From Aliitabrizicola sp041905595 (lineage in GTDB: Bacteria; Pseudomonadota; Alphaproteobacteria; Rhodobacterales; Rhodobacteraceae), in assembly GCA_041905595.1 (NCBI GenBank), contig JAYRKT010000002.1, positions 124,001-188,000 on the forward strand: 64,000 nt of DNA, read 5' to 3'. Positions within the stretch are counted from its first letter, which is position 1. Every line of letters starts with the position of its first letter. Made by a program: the position numbers and the translations under genes. A model generated the notes under the pieces. That model was not told the DNA's origin and ran no database searches. It worked only from the letters and a program-made list of their open reading frames with translations. This document shows, in pieces, positions 42,058 to 52,062 of the stretch.

Positions 42058-42704
42058 GCTTGGCCTTCCCGCTTGCCCCCGAACCCGAAGAGGCCGCGCG
42101 TGAGGCCGGGCGGCTGCTGTTCGCCGGACCGGTGACCTTCGTCAAGGGGGTCACCGCCATGTCTGGCCTGCCACCGGCAGATCGGATCGAGATCTGTTTT
42201 GCAGGCCGTTCGAATGTCGGCAAGTCAAGCCTCATCAACGCGCTCACCGGCCGCAAGAACCTTGCGCGCGCCTCGAACACGCCGGGCCGGACGCAGGAAA
42301 TCAACTTCTTCGCGCTTGGCGATGACCGCTACATGGTCGACCTGCCCGGTTACGGCTATGCCGAGGCGCCGGTCGCGGTCGTGGCAAAATGGCAGGCGCT
42401 GCTGAAAAGCTACCTCGCCGGTCGCGTCACCCTGCGCCGCGCTTTCGTGCTGATCGACACCCGCCACGGGGTGAAGGCGGTTGACGAGGAAATCCTTTCT
42501 CTGCTCGACCGCTCCGCCGTCACCTTCCAGGTGGTGATGACGAAGTCCGACAAGGTGAATGCCGCAACCCGCGAAGCCAATATCGAGCAGGTCCGCGGCG
42601 CCCTGGCCAAGCATCCGGCGGCTTATCCGGAAATCGTCCTGACCTCGTCGGAAAAGGGCGACGGAATCGAGACGCTTCGCGCGATCATCGCCGGGCTTGA
42701 ATGA
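42054..42704 (+). CDS. engB: Ribosome biogenesis GTPase YihA/YsxC (EngB)
   Basis: 216 residues. P-loop GRSNVGKS at 51-58, G2 region ASNTPGRTQEIN, G3 DLPGYGYAEAP, G4 TKSD and G5 TSSEKGDG. It assists assembly of the large ribosomal subunit. Start overlaps the MOSC gene (ATGA). Followed by a hairpin at 42711. Confidence 0.94.
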   Translation: MSLAFPLAPEPEEAAREAGRLLFAGPVTFVKGVTAMSGLPPADRIEICFAGRSNVGKSSLINALTGRKNLARASNTPGRTQEINFFALGDDRYMVDLPGYGYAEAPVAVVAKWQALLKSYLAGRVTLRRAFVLIDTRHGVKAVDEEILSLLDRSAVTFQVVMTKSDKVNAATREANIEQVRGALAKHPAAYPEIVLTSSEKGDGIETLRAIIAGLE

Positions 42705-42710
42705 GGTTTC

Positions 42711-42727
42711 GGCCGGACTGTCCGGCC
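42711..42727 (+). terminator. GC hairpin after engB
   Basis: GGCCGG-ACTGT-CCGGCC directly after the engB stop, without a T run. A weak or Rho-assisted terminator. The rest of the gap before argB holds a CCCCTT-CA-AAGGGG dyad near 42805 and no other feature. Confidence 0.4.
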
Positions 42728-42859
42728 CGTCAGAAAGATCATGAAGCCTTCCCGGGCCGTCCGCCCAAACAGGCGCCGCCGCGCCGCGAGTCGCTTGGCA
42801 CGCCCCTTCAAAGGGGCTAGGACGGACCCCGCATTTCCGCCCGCAACAAGGGGCCCCGC

Positions 42860-43756
42860 ATGAGAAAGCAGACCACCACGATGGAAGATTCGATCGCCAC
42901 CGCCCGGGTCCTGTCCGAGGCGCTTCCCTACATGCAGCGCTATTCCGGCGCGGTCGTCGTTGTGAAGTTCGGCGGCAACGCCATGGGTGACGATGCGGCC
43001 ATGGCCGAGTTTGCCCGCGACATCGTGCTGATGCGGCAAGTTGGCGTAAACCCGGTCGTCGTGCATGGCGGCGGGCCGATGATCAACGAGATGCTGAACA
43101 AGCTCGGCATCAAGTCGGAGTTCGTGCGCGGCAAGAGGGTGACCGACAAGGCGACCGTCGAAGTGGTCGAGATGATCCTGTCGGGCCTCGTCAACAAGCG
43201 CATCGTGCAGGCGATCAACGATCAGGGCGGCCGCGCCGTGGGCATATCGGGCAAGGACGACGACCTGATGGTCTGCGAGGCGGACGATCCGGAGTTGGGC
43301 TTCGTCGGCCGCCCGGTCGAGATGAATGTGCAGGTGCTGCGTGACCTCTACGAGGCAGGCATCATCCCGGTCGTCGCTCCGGTCGCGACCGGCATGGCCG
43401 ATAACGAGACCTTCAATGTCAACGGCGATACCGCGGCGGGCGCAATTGCCGGGGCACTGCAGGCAGACCGCCTGCTCCTCCTGACCGATGTGTCGGGCGT
43501 GAAGAACCCGGCGGGCGAGGTGCTGACCCAGATCACCCCAGAGGAAGTGCGGGCCATGATCGCAGACGGCAGCATCTCGGGCGGGATGATCCCCAAGACC
43601 GAAACCGCTCTGGCCGCGCTCGATCAGGGCGTGAGGGCCGTGACCATTCTTGACGGGCGCATCCCGAATGCCTGTCTCTTGGAACTCTTCACCGACCACG
43701 GGGCTGGATCGCAGATCCGCTCAACCGAACCGCGGGTGAAGCCGCGCCGCAGATGA
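42860..43756 (+). CDS. argB: N-acetylglutamate kinase
   Basis: 298 residues of the amino acid kinase fold: VVVKFGGNAMGDD, VVHGGGPMINEML, NGDTAAGAIAGAL and LTDVSGVKNPAGEV are the ATP and substrate loops of ArgB. It phosphorylates N-acetyl-L-glutamate in the second step of arginine synthesis. The N-terminal helix of ~30 residues (TTTMEDSIATARVLSEALPY) is that of the arginine-inhibited hexameric type, so feedback control by arginine is expected. Coupled to the next gene by ATGA. Confidence 0.96.
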   Translation: MRKQTTTMEDSIATARVLSEALPYMQRYSGAVVVVKFGGNAMGDDAAMAEFARDIVLMRQVGVNPVVVHGGGPMINEMLNKLGIKSEFVRGKRVTDKATVEVVEMILSGLVNKRIVQAINDQGGRAVGISGKDDDLMVCEADDPELGFVGRPVEMNVQVLRDLYEAGIIPVVAPVATGMADNETFNVNGDTAAGAIAGALQADRLLLLTDVSGVKNPAGEVLTQITPEEVRAMIADGSISGGMIPKTETALAALDQGVRAVTILDGRIPNACLLELFTDHGAGSQIRSTEPRVKPRRR

Positions 43757-44406
43757 CCACGCTTGACGGGATCGTTGGCCGCCTAGCAGCGCAGGGCCTC
43801 GCGATCCTTGGCGGCTTTGCGGCGACGCCAAAGGATGACCTGCCGGCGGGGACAGGGACGCTACTCATGATCGGCCCGGACGGGGCGAACTTCTGGCCGG
43901 TGCTGACGGCCAGCGTGGAATGGCAAGATGGAGCGCCCGACCCCGTCGACCGCTGGTCGCGGCGCGTGGTCGGCAGCATCGCCTGCGACCTTGGCGCAAA
44001 GGCATTGTTCCCTTTCGGCGGCCCGCCTTATCGCCCCTTTTTCACCTGGGCCTTGCGGACGGGCAGATGCCACCAGTCGCCCGTCCGGCTCCTTGTCCAT
44101 GACGAGGCGGGGCTTTGGGTTTCCTTCCGCGGCGCCCTGGCGCTGAAAGAGATGATCGACCTGCCGCCTCCGCCGCCCTCGCCTTGCGAAACCTGCGTCG
44201 GCCAGCCCTGTCTGACGACCTGCCCGCCCCGGGCGCTGACCGCTGCGGGCTACGACGTCCCGGCCTGCCACGTTTTCCTCGACACGCCGCCGGGGGCCGA
44301 CTGCCTGTCGAACGGCTGCGCCGTGCGCCGCGCTTGCCCGGTCTCGGTCGCCCATGCAAGGATGCGCGAACAGTCGGCCTATCACATGGGGCAGTTCCAC
44401 CGATGA
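43753..44406 (+). CDS. Ferredoxin-like iron-sulfur protein of unknown function
   Basis: 217 residues. The C-terminal third has SPCETCVGQPCLTTCPPRAL and later DCLSNGCAVRRACPVS, a Cys pattern close to the two-cluster ferredoxin part of QueG-like proteins, enough for one or two 4Fe-4S clusters. The N-terminal ~140 residues have no cobalamin site and no motif known to me (FPFGGPPYRPFFTWALRTGR is striking). It sits between argB and a SixA-like phosphatase with 4-base overlaps on both sides. Probably an electron carrier or reductase subunit. Confidence 0.8.
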   Translation: MTTLDGIVGRLAAQGLAILGGFAATPKDDLPAGTGTLLMIGPDGANFWPVLTASVEWQDGAPDPVDRWSRRVVGSIACDLGAKALFPFGGPPYRPFFTWALRTGRCHQSPVRLLVHDEAGLWVSFRGALALKEMIDLPPPPPSPCETCVGQPCLTTCPPRALTAAGYDVPACHVFLDTPPGADCLSNGCAVRRACPVSVAHARMREQSAYHMGQFHR

Positions 44407-44909
44407 CCAAGCGCCTGATCCTGACGCGGCACGCCAAATCCAGCTGGGACGATCCGAACATGGCCGACCACGACCGCCCGCTGAACGAGCGCGGCAAAGC
44501 CGCGGCGGCCGACCTTGGCGGCTGGCTTGCCTCCCGCGGCTACGTGCCCGACGAAGTCCTGTGTTCGGACGCCCTGCGCACCCGCAAGACCTGGTCCGGC
44601 ATCGCGCCGGCTTTGCCGGGCACGCCGATCCTCGAACTCAAGCCCGCGCTCTACCATGCCGGGCCGGACGTGATGCTGGCCGTCCTGCGCCATGCCAAGG
44701 GCGACACGGTGATGATGATCGGCCACAACCCGGGCATCGCCGAATTCGCCGCGCGTCTGGTCGCCCGCGCCCCGATCAACCCCGAGTTCCACCGCTACCC
44801 GACCGGCGCGACGCTGGTTGTGGATTTCGACATCGCCGACTGGCATCAGACCGAATGGGGCCGCGGCGCGGTGATGGATTTCGTCATCCCGCGCGAAATC
44901 GTCGCCTGA
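44403..44909 (+). CDS. SixA-type histidine phosphatase
   Basis: 168 residues from the ATG at 44403. Short branch of the histidine phosphatase superfamily: the catalytic LTRHAKSSWDD near residue 10, DRPLNERGKAAA and MMIGHNPGIAEF with the second His. It may remove phosphate from phosphohistidine on signalling or PTS-type proteins, as SixA does, though small-molecule phosphatases occur in this branch. Last gene of the argB operon, convergent with bztD. Confidence 0.88.
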   Translation: MTKRLILTRHAKSSWDDPNMADHDRPLNERGKAAAADLGGWLASRGYVPDEVLCSDALRTRKTWSGIAPALPGTPILELKPALYHAGPDVMLAVLRHAKGDTVMMIGHNPGIAEFAARLVARAPINPEFHRYPTGATLVVDFDIADWHQTEWGRGAVMDFVIPREIVA

Positions 44910-44924
44910 GCATTTTCTGCTCTT

Positions 44925-44977
44925 AAATATCCTCTGGGGGTGATTGCGCGAAGCGCAGACGGGGGCGGAAAGCCCCC
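44925..44977. terminator. Two-hairpin intergenic element, copy 1
   Basis: AAATATCCT (44925-44933) followed by TGCGC-GAA-GCGCA (44945-44957) and GGGGGC-GGAAA-GCCCCC (44961-44977) and TTCTTTCTT. It lies between convergent sixA-like and bztD genes. A relative is at 58754-58813, also between convergent genes, so it is likely a bidirectional terminator of a family-wide repeat. Confidence 0.6.
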
Positions 44978-44986
44978 CTTCTTTCT

Positions 44987-45766
44987 TCAGTGCCCCAGGA
45001 TCTGGCTCAGGAACAGCTTGGTGCGTTCCGACTTCGGGTTGAGGAAGAATTCCTCGGGCTCGTTCTGCTCGACGATCTGGCCCTGGTCCATGAAGATCAC
45101 CCGGTTCGCCACCTGACGGGCAAAGCCCATCTCGTGGGTCACGCAGAGCATCGTCATGCCCTCTTCGGCAAGTTCGATCATGGTATCGAGAACTTCCTTA
45201 ATCATCTCGGGGTCAAGGGCCGAGGTTGGCTCGTCGAACAGCATGATCCTGGGCTTCATGCAGAGCGACCGCGCGATTGCGACGCGCTGCTGCTGGCCGC
45301 CCGACAGCTGGCCCGGATACTTGTTGGCCTGCTCGGGGATCTTGACCTTCTTGAGGAAGTACATCGCCGTCTCTTCCGCTTCCTTCTTCGGGATCTTGCG
45401 GACCCAGATCGGGGCGAGCGTCAGGTTCTCGAGGATGGTCAGGTGCGGGAACAGGTTGAAATGCTGGAACACCATCCCGACTTCGGACCGCACCTTGTCG
45501 ATGTTCTTGATGTCGTTGGTCAGTTCCGTGCCATCGACGATGATCTGCCCCGACTGGTGTTCCTCCAGCCGGTTGATGCAGCGGATCAGTGTCGACTTGC
45601 CCGAGCCCGACGGGCCGGCGATGACGATGCGCTCGCCCCGCCTCACCGTCAGGTCGATGTCGCGCAGCACGTGGAACGTGCCGTACCATTTGTTCATCTT
45701 GGTGATCTGGACCGCGACCTCGTCGCTGACCTTCATTTCCTTGCGGGCCTTGGCGGCTTCAGCCAT
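44987..45766 (-). CDS. bztD: Glutamate/glutamine/aspartate/asparagine ABC transporter ATPase
   Basis: 259 residues. Walker A GPSGSGKST, signature LSGGQQQRVAIAR, Walker B IMLFDEPTSALDPEM and the H-loop VTHEMGFA. It is of the polar amino acid type and closes the bztABCD operon. Expected to power uptake of acidic amino acids and their amides. Confidence 0.93.
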   Translation of the reverse strand: MAEAAKARKEMKVSDEVAVQITKMNKWYGTFHVLRDIDLTVRRGERIVIAGPSGSGKSTLIRCINRLEEHQSGQIIVDGTELTNDIKNIDKVRSEVGMVFQHFNLFPHLTILENLTLAPIWVRKIPKKEAEETAMYFLKKVKIPEQANKYPGQLSGGQQQRVAIARSLCMKPRIMLFDEPTSALDPEMIKEVLDTMIELAEEGMTMLCVTHEMGFARQVANRVIFMDQGQIVEQNEPEEFFLNPKSERTKLFLSQILGH

Positions 45767-45777
45767 GTCGGTACTCC

Positions 45778-47235
45778 CTAACGATGGTCGCGCTTCAGCC
45801 GGCGCTCGAGATACATCGAGTAGCGCGACATGCCGAAGCAGATGACGAAGAAAATGGCGCCGACAAAGATGTAGGGCTCCCAGTAGATACCCTTCCAGTT
45901 GATGTCGGCACGGACGATCTGGGTCACGCCCTTCAGAGGATCGAGAAGGCCGACGAAGGCCACCAGCGTGGTGTCCTTGAACAGCCCGATGAAGGACGAG
46001 ACGATGCCGGGAATGGCGATCTTCAGCGCCTGCGGCATGATGACGAGCCTTTGCGCCCGCCAGTAGTCGAGGCCAAGCGCATCAGCCGCTTCGTACTGAC
46101 CCCGCGGCAGGGCGGCAAGGCCCCCACGGATCACCTCGGCGATATAGGCGGCCGAGAAGAAGGTCACGAGGATGATGACGCGCAGGATCAGGTCGAAGTT
46201 CGTATTCGGCGGCAAGAAGTACTGCAGGAGCAGCGAGGCCGTGAACAGCAGCGTGATGAGCGGCACACCGCGGATGAACTCGATGAACCCGACGCTGAGG
46301 ACCTTGATAAGAAACATGTCCGACCGCCGCCCCAGCGCCAGAAGGATCCCCATCGGCAAGGAGAAGGCGATCGCGGTCACACCGATCGTCATGGCCAGCA
46401 GGAAGCCGCCGAACTGGTCAGATGCCACCGCGGGCAGGCCGATCGGGATCACGCTGTCGATTGCCTGGGCGATGCTGCGGTCTAGGAACAGCCACCACAA
46501 AACGGCAAGCACCGCGCCGAGGGCGGTGGCAACCACGACCCCGAGCCGTTCAAAGGTCAGTCGGTAGGTAATGGCGATGATGACGAAGCCCAGCATCGCC
46601 ATCACTGGCGCCCAGATCGACCCGCCCCAGAGCAGGAAGAAGGTGATTGCCGGATAGATCGCCGTGAACCAGATCAGCCGGCCAGGCTGGGTGTTGGCAA
46701 GGGCGAACAGCACAAGAAGCAGAATGGCCGTCAGCGCAAAGGCAAGTGCCGGGGCGGAGGCGAGCCACATCGTCACGGCAAGGAACAGCGTGACGATCAG
46801 GAATAGCGGATTCAGCTTTTCCTTCTGCCCCGCGAACAGGACGGGGCCAATGGCGGCGAACAGCAGGCCGAAGGCCAGCGTCGGGCGCCAATATTGGTCG
46901 ACAGGGAAGAAACCGAACAGGAACTGGTTCCAGCGCTCTCGCACCATGGCCCAGCAGGCGCCCGAAGCATCGGGACCCGCGCGTTCTGCGACGAGAGTAC
47001 GGCATTCTGACAGCGAACCGGCGTTCCAGACACCGTTGAGGAACCACGGCACGATCGCGCGCAGCAGCCCGAAGATGATCAGGACCGATATCACCGTGAG
47101 CGTAATGTTGATGGCGTTCGAGAACAGGTTCTCGCGCATCCATTTCACATAGCCGCTTTCGCGGGCTGGCGGATCGCGAGGGGGGATCATGGTTTCTCGG
47201 GCGAAGGCGATGGAGTCGCCGGTGGGATTGGCCAT
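45778..47235 (-). CDS. bztC: Amino acid ABC transporter permease BztC
   Basis: 485 residues, longer than standard permeases because of extra N-terminal membrane segments and a periplasmic loop with Cys residues (SLSECRTLVAERA, GACWAMV). The C-terminal ~220 residues form the transport core with RGVPLITLLFTASLLLQYF and the loop EAADALGLDYWRAQRLVIMP. This length and layout match AapM/BztC. Separated from bztB by one base. Confidence 0.92.
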   Translation of the reverse strand: MANPTGDSIAFARETMIPPRDPPARESGYVKWMRENLFSNAINITLTVISVLIIFGLLRAIVPWFLNGVWNAGSLSECRTLVAERAGPDASGACWAMVRERWNQFLFGFFPVDQYWRPTLAFGLLFAAIGPVLFAGQKEKLNPLFLIVTLFLAVTMWLASAPALAFALTAILLLVLFALANTQPGRLIWFTAIYPAITFFLLWGGSIWAPVMAMLGFVIIAITYRLTFERLGVVVATALGAVLAVLWWLFLDRSIAQAIDSVIPIGLPAVASDQFGGFLLAMTIGVTAIAFSLPMGILLALGRRSDMFLIKVLSVGFIEFIRGVPLITLLFTASLLLQYFLPPNTNFDLILRVIILVTFFSAAYIAEVIRGGLAALPRGQYEAADALGLDYWRAQRLVIMPQALKIAIPGIVSSFIGLFKDTTLVAFVGLLDPLKGVTQIVRADINWKGIYWEPYIFVGAIFFVICFGMSRYSMYLERRLKRDHR

Positions 47236-47236
47236 C

Positions 47237-48511
47237 TCAGCGCTCCTTCAGTTTGACGGCGTTGTTGTAGATGTTCATCACGCCCGAGATGATCAGGCTG
47301 ATCGTCAGATAGATCGCCATCATCAGCAGCATGCATTCCAGCTCCTTGCCGGTCTGGTTCAGAGTGATGCCGCCAAGTGTCCCGCGCAGGTCCATGTAAC
47401 TGACCGCAATGGCAAGCGACGTGTTCTTGGTCAGGTTCAGATACTGGCTGATCAGGGGCGGGACGATGACCCGCAGCGCCTGCGGCAATATGACAAGGCT
47501 CATCGTTCGGCCAGGCCGCAGGCCAAGCGCGTAGGCCGCCTCGGTCTGGCCCTTGGGAATGGCCAAAATGCCAGCACGGACGATCTCGGCGATATAGGAC
47601 CCGGTGTAGAGTGACAGGGCCACCAGAAGCGAGGTGAAGGCATGGGCGACGGTGATACCGCCGGTAAAGTTGAAGCCTTTGAATTGCGGGTAGCCAAGGT
47701 GGAACCCGAGTGACCATAGCAGGATCAGGACCGGCGCGATCCATATCAGCAGGCTCTTCCACCAGGTGACGGGGCGCACGCCGGTCGCCTCCTGCACGAC
47801 GCGGGCGCGGTGCGATAGGCCGCGATAGGCGAAAAAGCTAGCGACCAGAACGGCGATGATCGCCAGAAGGTCAAGGCTGACCAGGAATATCCCAAGGTCG
47901 ATGTTGCCAAGACTGCGGTCGAAAAGCGGTTCGGGAATGTTGGTGCCGCGGTTGGTGATCGCAATCGATCCGAAGATCATGTGGGCCTTGGGCTGTTCGC
48001 CGGCGGCAATCATCGCATCCGTCAGCTTGAAGTCCTTGGGTTCCGGCATGGCTTCGGAGAGAACCACGTAGACCAGCAGGATCCATAAAAGCACGGGGAC
48101 GTTGCGGGAGACCTCGACATAAACCGTCATCAGGCGCGCGATCAGCCAATTGTTCGACAAGCGCAATACGCCGGCAATGACACCGATCACGGTGGCAAGG
48201 ATACAGCCGAAGAAGGCAAGCAGCAGGGTGTTCAGCAGCCCGACGAGCATTGCTCGGGCGTGAGTGTCGTCGTTGGTATAGGCGATCAGTCGCTGGCTGA
48301 TGTCATATCCAGCGCGGTTCCAGAGAAAATCGTAGCTGAACCCCCGATCCTTGGCAGCCAGGTTCTGGACGATGTTGTTTAAGATCCAGGACAGGAACAA
48401 TCCGAACAGGATCAGCACGATGATCTGGATCGTGATCGACCGATACCGCGTATCGTAGATCAGCATGCTCAGCCGAAAGGAGTCCTTCGGCGCTTCGCCG
48501 GCATAGGCCAT
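47237..48511 (-). CDS. bztB: Amino acid ABC transporter permease BztB
   Basis: 424 residues with about eight membrane segments, an extended N-terminal half and the core loop EAAYALGLRPGRTMSLVILP. SRNVPVLLWILLVYVVL is the R-N-x-P motif of polar amino acid permeases. Pairs with BztC. It follows bztA after 134 bases that contain a strong hairpin. Confidence 0.92.
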   Translation of the reverse strand: MAYAGEAPKDSFRLSMLIYDTRYRSITIQIIVLILFGLFLSWILNNIVQNLAAKDRGFSYDFLWNRAGYDISQRLIAYTNDDTHARAMLVGLLNTLLLAFFGCILATVIGVIAGVLRLSNNWLIARLMTVYVEVSRNVPVLLWILLVYVVLSEAMPEPKDFKLTDAMIAAGEQPKAHMIFGSIAITNRGTNIPEPLFDRSLGNIDLGIFLVSLDLLAIIAVLVASFFAYRGLSHRARVVQEATGVRPVTWWKSLLIWIAPVLILLWSLGFHLGYPQFKGFNFTGGITVAHAFTSLLVALSLYTGSYIAEIVRAGILAIPKGQTEAAYALGLRPGRTMSLVILPQALRVIVPPLISQYLNLTKNTSLAIAVSYMDLRGTLGGITLNQTGKELECMLLMMAIYLTISLIISGVMNIYNNAVKLKER

Positions 48512-48607
48512 GTCATAACCCCCTGATCCTGCCGCGGGCCGGTTTTCCGGCTTGCCGCCACGAGGTCTCTTGCCTCGCCTGTTGCAGGGTAACCCCTAAG
48601 AAGGAAA

Positions 48608-48631
48608 CGGGCGCGCCCAGTGGCGCGCCCG
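48608..48631 (-). terminator. Hairpin between bztA and bztB
   Basis: A 10-bp stem CGGGCGCGCC / GGCGCGCCCG with a four-base loop, followed on the minus strand by TTTCCTTCTT. It probably stops most transcripts after bztA, giving more binding protein than membrane components, and protects the bztA message from 3' decay. Confidence 0.7.
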
Positions 48632-48645
48632 AACCGGATGTCAGA

Positions 48646-49662
<1,017 letters not shown>

Positions 49663-49760
49663 GATGACCTCTTCCTGATCGTCCGCCCCGCAGGGCGATG
49701 TTATTTTTGATGGCCCGACGGCCTTGTGATCCGCGCGGTTGTCTCCGCTCAGTATCGGCG

Positions 49761-49790
49761 AGTTTGGGCCGAAGCGCTTTGAAACGTCAA
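49761..49790 (-). promoter_or_regulatory. Possible promoter of the bzt operon
   Basis: On the minus strand TTGACG (49790-49785), 18-base spacer, CAAACT (49766-49761), about 100 bases before the bztA start. The -10 is poor, so this is tentative. Confidence 0.3.
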
Positions 49791-49887
49791 GGCTCGCGGC
49801 AAGCCGATGCAAAAAACATCAAGCCACGCCATTTCTTGCCTAATTCGCCGCGAAATTCAGCAAACCCTTCCTGGTCGGCTCGGGCAA

Positions 49888-50595
49888 TCAGGGGCAGGCA
49901 AGAAAGAATCGCGCCGCCGTCAGGAACGCCTGCCGGCGGATTTCGTCGGCTTTGGCGGCTTCTTCGTCCTTACCCCAATGCTCGGCCTGCCAGGTCTCGT
50001 CGAGGCGGGACAGTTGCCAGGCTTCTTCGGCGGTCAGTCGCCCCGTCGCCACGGCGAAGGCCAGGACAAGCGACCCCGAAATGGCGACCAGATCGTGAAA
50101 CGCCGTCAGCTGGAACGGCGTCAGTGCCTGCAGCCGCGCGACGAGCGGGGCAAGCGCCTCCGGATCCTGCTCGATCGGAACGACACCGCCCGTCACCCGA
50201 AGGCGCGCGCCAAGTTCGGTCGCGGCCCAGGACAGGACCGGGTCCCAGTCGCGGGCCTGTCGGTCGACCAGTTCCGCCGGCTCTTCGGCGCGATAGCACA
50301 GAAGATCCGAGGCCCCGTAGCGGGCCAGTTCCTCGACGACAGCCTCGCGATGCGCGCTGACCCGTTCGATCGCGGTATTCGCCGCCCGGGTGAACGGCAT
50401 GGTCTCGGGCTGGAGCACGCCGTTCTGGGCGTTCCATTCGGCGGCAATCCCCTCGGCCAGCGCCCGGGTCGGGACAACCAGCAGCCGCTTGCCGGGCGTT
50501 CGCACCGGACGGCCATCCAGCACGACGCCGAAGCCACCTTCGGCTTCCGTCACGTCCGCCGTCTTCCAGAATCGCTTCGGCCGCCACTCGCTCAC
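49888..50595 (-). CDS. ATP12-family chaperone for F1-ATPase assembly
   Basis: 235 residues from a GTG at 50595 that overlaps the previous stop (GTGA). The family pattern is clear: RPKRFWKTADV, GFGVVLDGRPVRTPGKRLL, MPFTRAANTAIERV and the C-terminal LSRLDETWQAEHWGKDEEA. In mitochondria ATP12 protects the alpha subunit of F1; alphaproteobacterial members are thought to do the same. Third gene of crcB-rluA-ATP12. Confidence 0.92.
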   Translation of the reverse strand: MSEWRPKRFWKTADVTEAEGGFGVVLDGRPVRTPGKRLLVVPTRALAEGIAAEWNAQNGVLQPETMPFTRAANTAIERVSAHREAVVEELARYGASDLLCYRAEEPAELVDRQARDWDPVLSWAATELGARLRVTGGVVPIEQDPEALAPLVARLQALTPFQLTAFHDLVAISGSLVLAFAVATGRLTAEEAWQLSRLDETWQAEHWGKDEEAAKADEIRRQAFLTAARFFLACP

Positions 50596-51638
50596 TTGAA
50601 CACCTCGAACGGATCGGCGGGCACGTCGCCTTCCTTCCAGTCGAGCGTCTTCCACGTTCGGGCCATATGCTCAGGCAGAGGCGCGGTGAAGGTCAGCACT
50701 TCCTTGGTCACCGGGTGCTCGATGGTCAGGCTGCGCGCATGGAGGTGGAGCTTGCGGCTCAGATCACCCCCGATGCCCGCCCCCCAGCCATCGCCGGCAT
50801 TGTCGGCCTCGCCGCCACCGTATTTGCCGTCGCCCAAGATCGGATGCCCGATCTCGGCCATGTGGGCGCGCAGCTGGTGGGTGCGGCCCGTGACCGGCTC
50901 CAGCGCCATCCAGGACAGGCGGTTGCCAAGGAACCAGAGAGTGAAATAGTCGGTCTGGGCGCGTTTGGCGTCAGGGTATTCGGCCATCTTCGCGGGATGG
51001 ACGCAGATCATCTTTTCGCCTTCGCCGCCCTTGCCGCGACCCGGCGCCTTCATCAGGCCGAACTTGATCGAGCCCTGCTTGGGATGCGGCACACCCGCGA
51101 CGACCGCCCAGTAGATCTTGCGCGCCTCTCGGTGGCGCAGTGCCTCGGACAGGCCACGCGCCACGCGGTCGGTCCGCGCCAGAAGCAGGATGCCCGAGGT
51201 ATCCTTGTCCAGCCGATGCACCAGCTTGGGCTTTTCCTTGTAGCCGAACTTCAGCGCCTCGCTCAGCCCGTCGACATGCCGCTCGCCCTGACCCGAGCCG
51301 CCCTGGCTTGGCAGGCCCGGCGGCTTGTTCAGGACGATCATGTGCTGGTCCATCCACAGGACCGCATCCTGGATCATCTTGGCGTCGGCATTGGTCAAAC
51401 GCGGCGCGCCTTCCGGGCGCGGAGCTTCAGCGTCCGGCAGGGGCGGCACACGCACCTGCATTCCCGGTACGATCCGGTCGGCCGCCTTGGCGCGACCGCC
51501 ATCGACACGCACCTGCCCGGTGCGGCACATCTTCTCGATCGCGCCTTGGGTCAGTTGCGGGAAGCGGCGCTTGAACCAGCGGTCGAGGCGCTGTTCGCCT
51601 TCTTCTTCGGTCACGGTCAGCATCTGGACTGCGCTCAT
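50592..51638 (-). CDS. RluA-family 23S rRNA pseudouridine synthase (RluC-like)
   Basis: 348 residues from the ATG at 51638, overlapping the crcB stop by 4 bases. S4-like RNA-binding domain at about 13-65 (RLDRWFKRRFPQL) and catalytic domain with Asp144 in HRLDKDTSGILLLA; GRTHQLRAHMAEIGHPILGD is the second signature. It converts uridines to pseudouridine in 23S rRNA; exact sites not predictable. Confidence 0.92.
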   Translation of the reverse strand: MSAVQMLTVTEEEGEQRLDRWFKRRFPQLTQGAIEKMCRTGQVRVDGGRAKAADRIVPGMQVRVPPLPDAEAPRPEGAPRLTNADAKMIQDAVLWMDQHMIVLNKPPGLPSQGGSGQGERHVDGLSEALKFGYKEKPKLVHRLDKDTSGILLLARTDRVARGLSEALRHREARKIYWAVVAGVPHPKQGSIKFGLMKAPGRGKGGEGEKMICVHPAKMAEYPDAKRAQTDYFTLWFLGNRLSWMALEPVTGRTHQLRAHMAEIGHPILGDGKYGGGEADNAGDGWGAGIGGDLSRKLHLHARSLTIEHPVTKEVLTFTAPLPEHMARTWKTLDWKEGDVPADPFEVFK

Positions 51639-52012
51639 GACACCATCCCCCGCGTGATCGCCATGCCTAGGAACATCGCCGCCAGCGCTACCACGACCGT
51701 GCCGATGACATAGGCTACCGCCTGCCCCGTGGCGCCCCGTTCCCACAGGGTCGCGGCGTCAAGGGAAAAGGCCGAGAAGGTGGTGAACCCGCCGAGTATC
51801 CCGGTCATCAGGAAAGGCGCATGCCGCGTCAGGCCCTTGTGCGCCAGCCAGACGACCAGCACGCCCATTGCGAAAGAGCCGAGCACGTTGACGATCACCG
51901 TCTGCCAGGGGAAGCCTGCGCCGATCGTCCGCATGACCGAGACATTGGTCAGGTAGCGCGCTGTGGAGCCGATGGCGCCCCCGAGCGCGACTTGAAGAAG
52001 TGTTCCGAACAT
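51635..52012 (-). CDS. crcB: Fluoride exporter CrcB/Fluc
   Basis: 125 residues from the ATG at 52012. Four membrane helices, with GGAIGSTARYL, VNVLGSFAMG (pore Asn) and GGFTTFSAFSLD, the hallmark of Fluc channels, which form dual-topology dimers that let fluoride out. No fluoride riboswitch is seen upstream; instead two tandem palindromes are present at 52063-52111. Confidence 0.93.
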   Translation of the reverse strand: MFGTLLQVALGGAIGSTARYLTNVSVMRTIGAGFPWQTVIVNVLGSFAMGVLVVWLAHKGLTRHAPFLMTGILGGFTTFSAFSLDAATLWERGATGQAVAYVIGTVVVALAAMFLGMAITRGMVS

Positions 52013-52062
52013 TCCGCCTCTCTCTTCCCCACCGCCGCCGATGTCAACCACGCCCCAGACAC

